From an uncultured Lachnospiraceae bacterium (GTDB lineage: Bacteria > Bacillota > Clostridia > Lachnospirales > Lachnospiraceae): DNA of 25,484 nucleotides. The notes under the pieces are model-generated. The model saw only the letters and a program-made list of their open reading frames with translations. It did no database searches and was not told where the DNA came from. The position numbers and the translations under genes were made by a program. The stretch is from positions 1 through 25,484 of the forward strand of contig CACXEL010000323.1 in the NCBI GenBank assembly GCA_902766655.1. The letters are read 5' to 3'. Positions 23,994 to 25,484 of the stretch are shown in pieces (position 1 is the stretch's first letter; each line of letters begins with the position of its first letter).

Positions 23994-24064
23994 ATGTCTC
24001 CTCCTTCAAATATCTTCTGTCCCGATGGAACCGGGGTGATTGTCTGCATTTTCCTATGCCGGGA

Positions 24065-25018
24065 TCAGGTGAAATAAACCATCTCCTCGGCGGGCGCTTC
24101 CGCCTCTCTGACTTCAGTGACGCGGATGACCGGGCCTTCCTTGCCGTAGGCTTCCGCGAATTCCTGATGGATCGTACCTGTGACCTCCACCCACTGGCCG
24201 GCTTTGAGCCTTTCGGCCAGTGGCGTCCTGCAGACGAAGCCGATGAACTGGGTGTCGGCGGCGCAGCAGGTCATGGCCCGGCGGCCGGCGGCGAAGAAGT
24301 CCGCGTCGTCCTCCTTGTGCTTGAGGACCTGGGCCTTGAAACGGGCATTTTTCCCCTCGTACTTGTCCGGGTTGTCCATCATATCCACATACCAGACACC
24401 GAAATCCATGTCCTCGACCGTGAAGGGATCCTCCTCGATGTCGAAAGGCATCTCTCCCTGGAAGATATCCATGATGTCGCCGTCCATATTCTCGAAAATG
24501 ACGTCCGCCCCCGGCGCGATCACCTTGCAGCTTCGCCTGTAGTTGGCCAGCGGCTGGTCCTCCCGGCAGCGGTTGTAAATAATCGTGTCGGCCCGCTGGA
24601 TCATCTCCGAGAAGAGAGGCATCCAGTTCTTCATGTACAGGTCGAAGGTCTCTCCGTCCACGATGACGATGTGCTGCAGAATGGTCCAGTTCCAGGGATG
24701 CTTCATCTCATAGAACTTTTTGACGCTCCACATGGGATTGTACTCGATGATGATCCGGGTGGGCTTGTGCTTCTTGGTCAGGTTCCGGAGGGTGGTCTTG
24801 TTGAAATCCTCCTGGTCCTCGATGACCTCGATGACGGTGCCCGTTTTGGCCAGGAGCTCCTCCTCGTCGTACTCCACCTCGCCCTCCTCGGTCAGGATGA
24901 GAAGGGTCTTGCCTTCCACCTGGAAATACTCCTGGTGGAGGGTATCGTTTAAAAATGTGGTCTTGCCGGCCTCCAGAAAGCCTGTGACCAGAAAGACCGG
25001 GCATTCCTGATTGAACAT
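24065..25018 (-). CDS. CobW/G3E-family GTPase fused to a TIGR03943-like C-terminal domain
   Basis: This 317-residue cytoplasmic protein has an N-terminal G3E GTPase domain (1 to about 195). The P-loop is GFLEAGKTT (13-21), followed by TEEGEVEYDEEEL, and a degenerate guanine motif NRCRED (149-154) where NKxD is usual. The CxCC metal motif of typical CobW proteins is missing. The last ~105 residues (from 'NPDKYEGKNARFKAQVL', through 'RRAMTCCAADTQFIGFVC', to 'GQWVEVTGTIHQEF') match the C-terminal OB-like domain of TIGR03943/DUF1980 proteins, whose CCAAD signature (251-255) is shared. G3E proteins act as metal chaperones, so a role in metal (probably zinc) delivery is inferred. The ATG has GGGAGG five bases upstream, and the gene follows the next CobW gene after 36 bp, suggesting one operon. 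Confidence 0.85.
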   Translation of the reverse strand: MFNQECPVFLVTGFLEAGKTTFLNDTLHQEYFQVEGKTLLILTEEGEVEYDEEELLAKTGTVIEVIEDQEDFNKTTLRNLTKKHKPTRIIIEYNPMWSVKKFYEMKHPWNWTILQHIVIVDGETFDLYMKNWMPLFSEMIQRADTIIYNRCREDQPLANYRRSCKVIAPGADVIFENMDGDIMDIFQGEMPFDIEEDPFTVEDMDFGVWYVDMMDNPDKYEGKNARFKAQVLKHKEDDADFFAAGRRAMTCCAADTQFIGFVCRTPLAERLKAGQWVEVTGTIHQEFAEAYGKEGPVIRVTEVREAEAPAEEMVYFT

Positions 25019-25054
25019 CTGATCCTCCCTATTATGCCGGTGGGTTGTTCTTTC

Positions 25055-25484
25055 TTATTTAAAAAGCCCGGCCAGCTTGTCCTCCTTGAGCTCGGCGCCG
25101 ATGACGCAGAACTTGCCGGTGATCTGCGGCGTGCCCTCGCGGACGTCGCACTCTTCCGGCACCATATCGAAAAAGATCCAGCCGCCATCGGCGTTGCCGA
25201 CCATGCCCTTGGCCCTGAGGATCATGCCGTAGGTGTTGTCATCGGAAAGCTTCTTCAGGATGCCTTCAATCTCGGCCATGGTGTATTTTCTGGCAGTCTC
25301 CATGCCCCAGCTGGTGAAGATCTCATCGGCGTGATGGTGTCCCTCATGGCCATGGTCGTGGTGATGATGATGGTCGTGATGATGCTCGTGCTCCTCGTCA
25401 TGGTCGTGATGATGCTCGTGCTCCTCATCATGGTCGTGATGATGCTCATGTTCCTCATCATGGTCGTGATGATGCTCATGTTCC
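25055..25484 (-). CDS. CobW-family protein, C-terminal part with histidine-rich repeat (partial, runs off right edge)
   Basis: The last ~143 codons of a gene that begins beyond the window. The visible protein starts in a run of ten-residue repeats of Glu, Asp and His (pattern EEHEHHHDHD), continues through HHHHDHGHEGHHHADEIF and ends in a CobW C-terminal domain: 'FTSWGMETARKYTMAEIEGI', then 'MILRAKGMV' and 'GGWIFFDMVPEE'. His-rich linkers of this sort bind zinc, nickel or cobalt in CobW-family chaperones. An ATG at 25303 is internal; the frame stays open through the repeat to the edge and the His-rich part belongs to the gene. It is the upstream neighbour of the second CobW gene. Confidence 0.85.
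   Translation of the reverse strand, partial: EHEHHHDHDEEHEHHHDHDEEHEHHHDHDEEHEHHHDHHHHHDHGHEGHHHADEIFTSWGMETARKYTMAEIEGILKKLSDDNTYGMILRAKGMVGNADGGWIFFDMVPEECDVREGTPQITGKFCVIGAELKEDKLAGLFK
25371..25484. repeat. 30-bp tandem repeat encoding a His/Glu/Asp-rich metal-binding segment
   Basis: Three full 30-bp units (25371-25400, 25401-25430, 25431-25460) and a fourth cut by the window edge (25461-25484) follow each other without spacers. They differ at only a few bases, mostly synonymous. Each encodes ten residues with five His and five Asp or Glu. The array probably continues outside the window. Confidence 0.95.

Noticed and set aside
25371..25484. CRISPR-like regular 30-bp repeats
   Set aside because: The units follow each other without spacers and encode an in-frame His/Glu/Asp repeat of a CobW protein.

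Overview
The window reads as chromosome of a GC-rich anaerobic Firmicute, most likely a Lachnospiraceae-type Clostridium relative. The evidence is strong AGGAGG-type ribosome binding sites, a two-iron superoxide reductase, the GlgC plus GlgD pair typical of Firmicutes, a Tad-type secretion ATPase with two TadB/TadC-like membrane proteins, and secreted proteins with the Ig-like and lectin modules common in gut Clostridia. No rRNA, tRNA, CRISPR array, phage gene or insertion sequence was seen. Almost all genes lie on the minus strand; only the superoxide reductase and a Kef-type antiporter are on the plus strand.

Layout, left to right. 1-2467: two overlapping genes for a heterodimeric ABC exporter (the left one cut by the window edge). 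2606-3238: an ADP-ribose-pyrophosphatase-like Nudix hydrolase with its own promoter. 3239-3723: a structured non-coding stretch between divergent promoters. 3724-4101: superoxide reductase, ended by a bidirectional terminator shared with the next unit. 4192-6724: a two-gene unit for a secreted beta-rich protein and a large lipoprotein. 7029-8336: Kef-type antiporter. 8700-10202: glycerol kinase, preceded by two hairpins, downstream of glgD and glgC (10310-12567). 12716-14689: an unrecognised multi-pass membrane protein. 14750-18446: an operon of SAH/MTA deaminase, adenosylhomocysteinase-like enzyme and an Ldh2-family dehydrogenase. 18575-22264: tadA-tadB-tadC, bounded by terminators. 22479-23993: secreted M23 peptidase with a C-type lectin domain. 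24065-25484: two CobW-family GTPases, one fused to a TIGR03943-like domain and one with a histidine-rich repeat (cut by the right edge).

How the genes work together. glgC-glgD make ADP-glucose for glycogen. The deaminase and adenosylhomocysteinase pair fits recycling of S-adenosylhomocysteine through S-inosylhomocysteine, supported by changed base-contacting residues in the hydrolase. The three tad genes could power a secretion or pilus machine, but no pilin or peptidase is beside them. The CobW pair looks like a metal-chaperone module. The most unusual items are the inosylhomocysteine-type operon, the CobW/TIGR03943 fusion, the Ig domain inserted in TadC, and the lectin-M23 protein.
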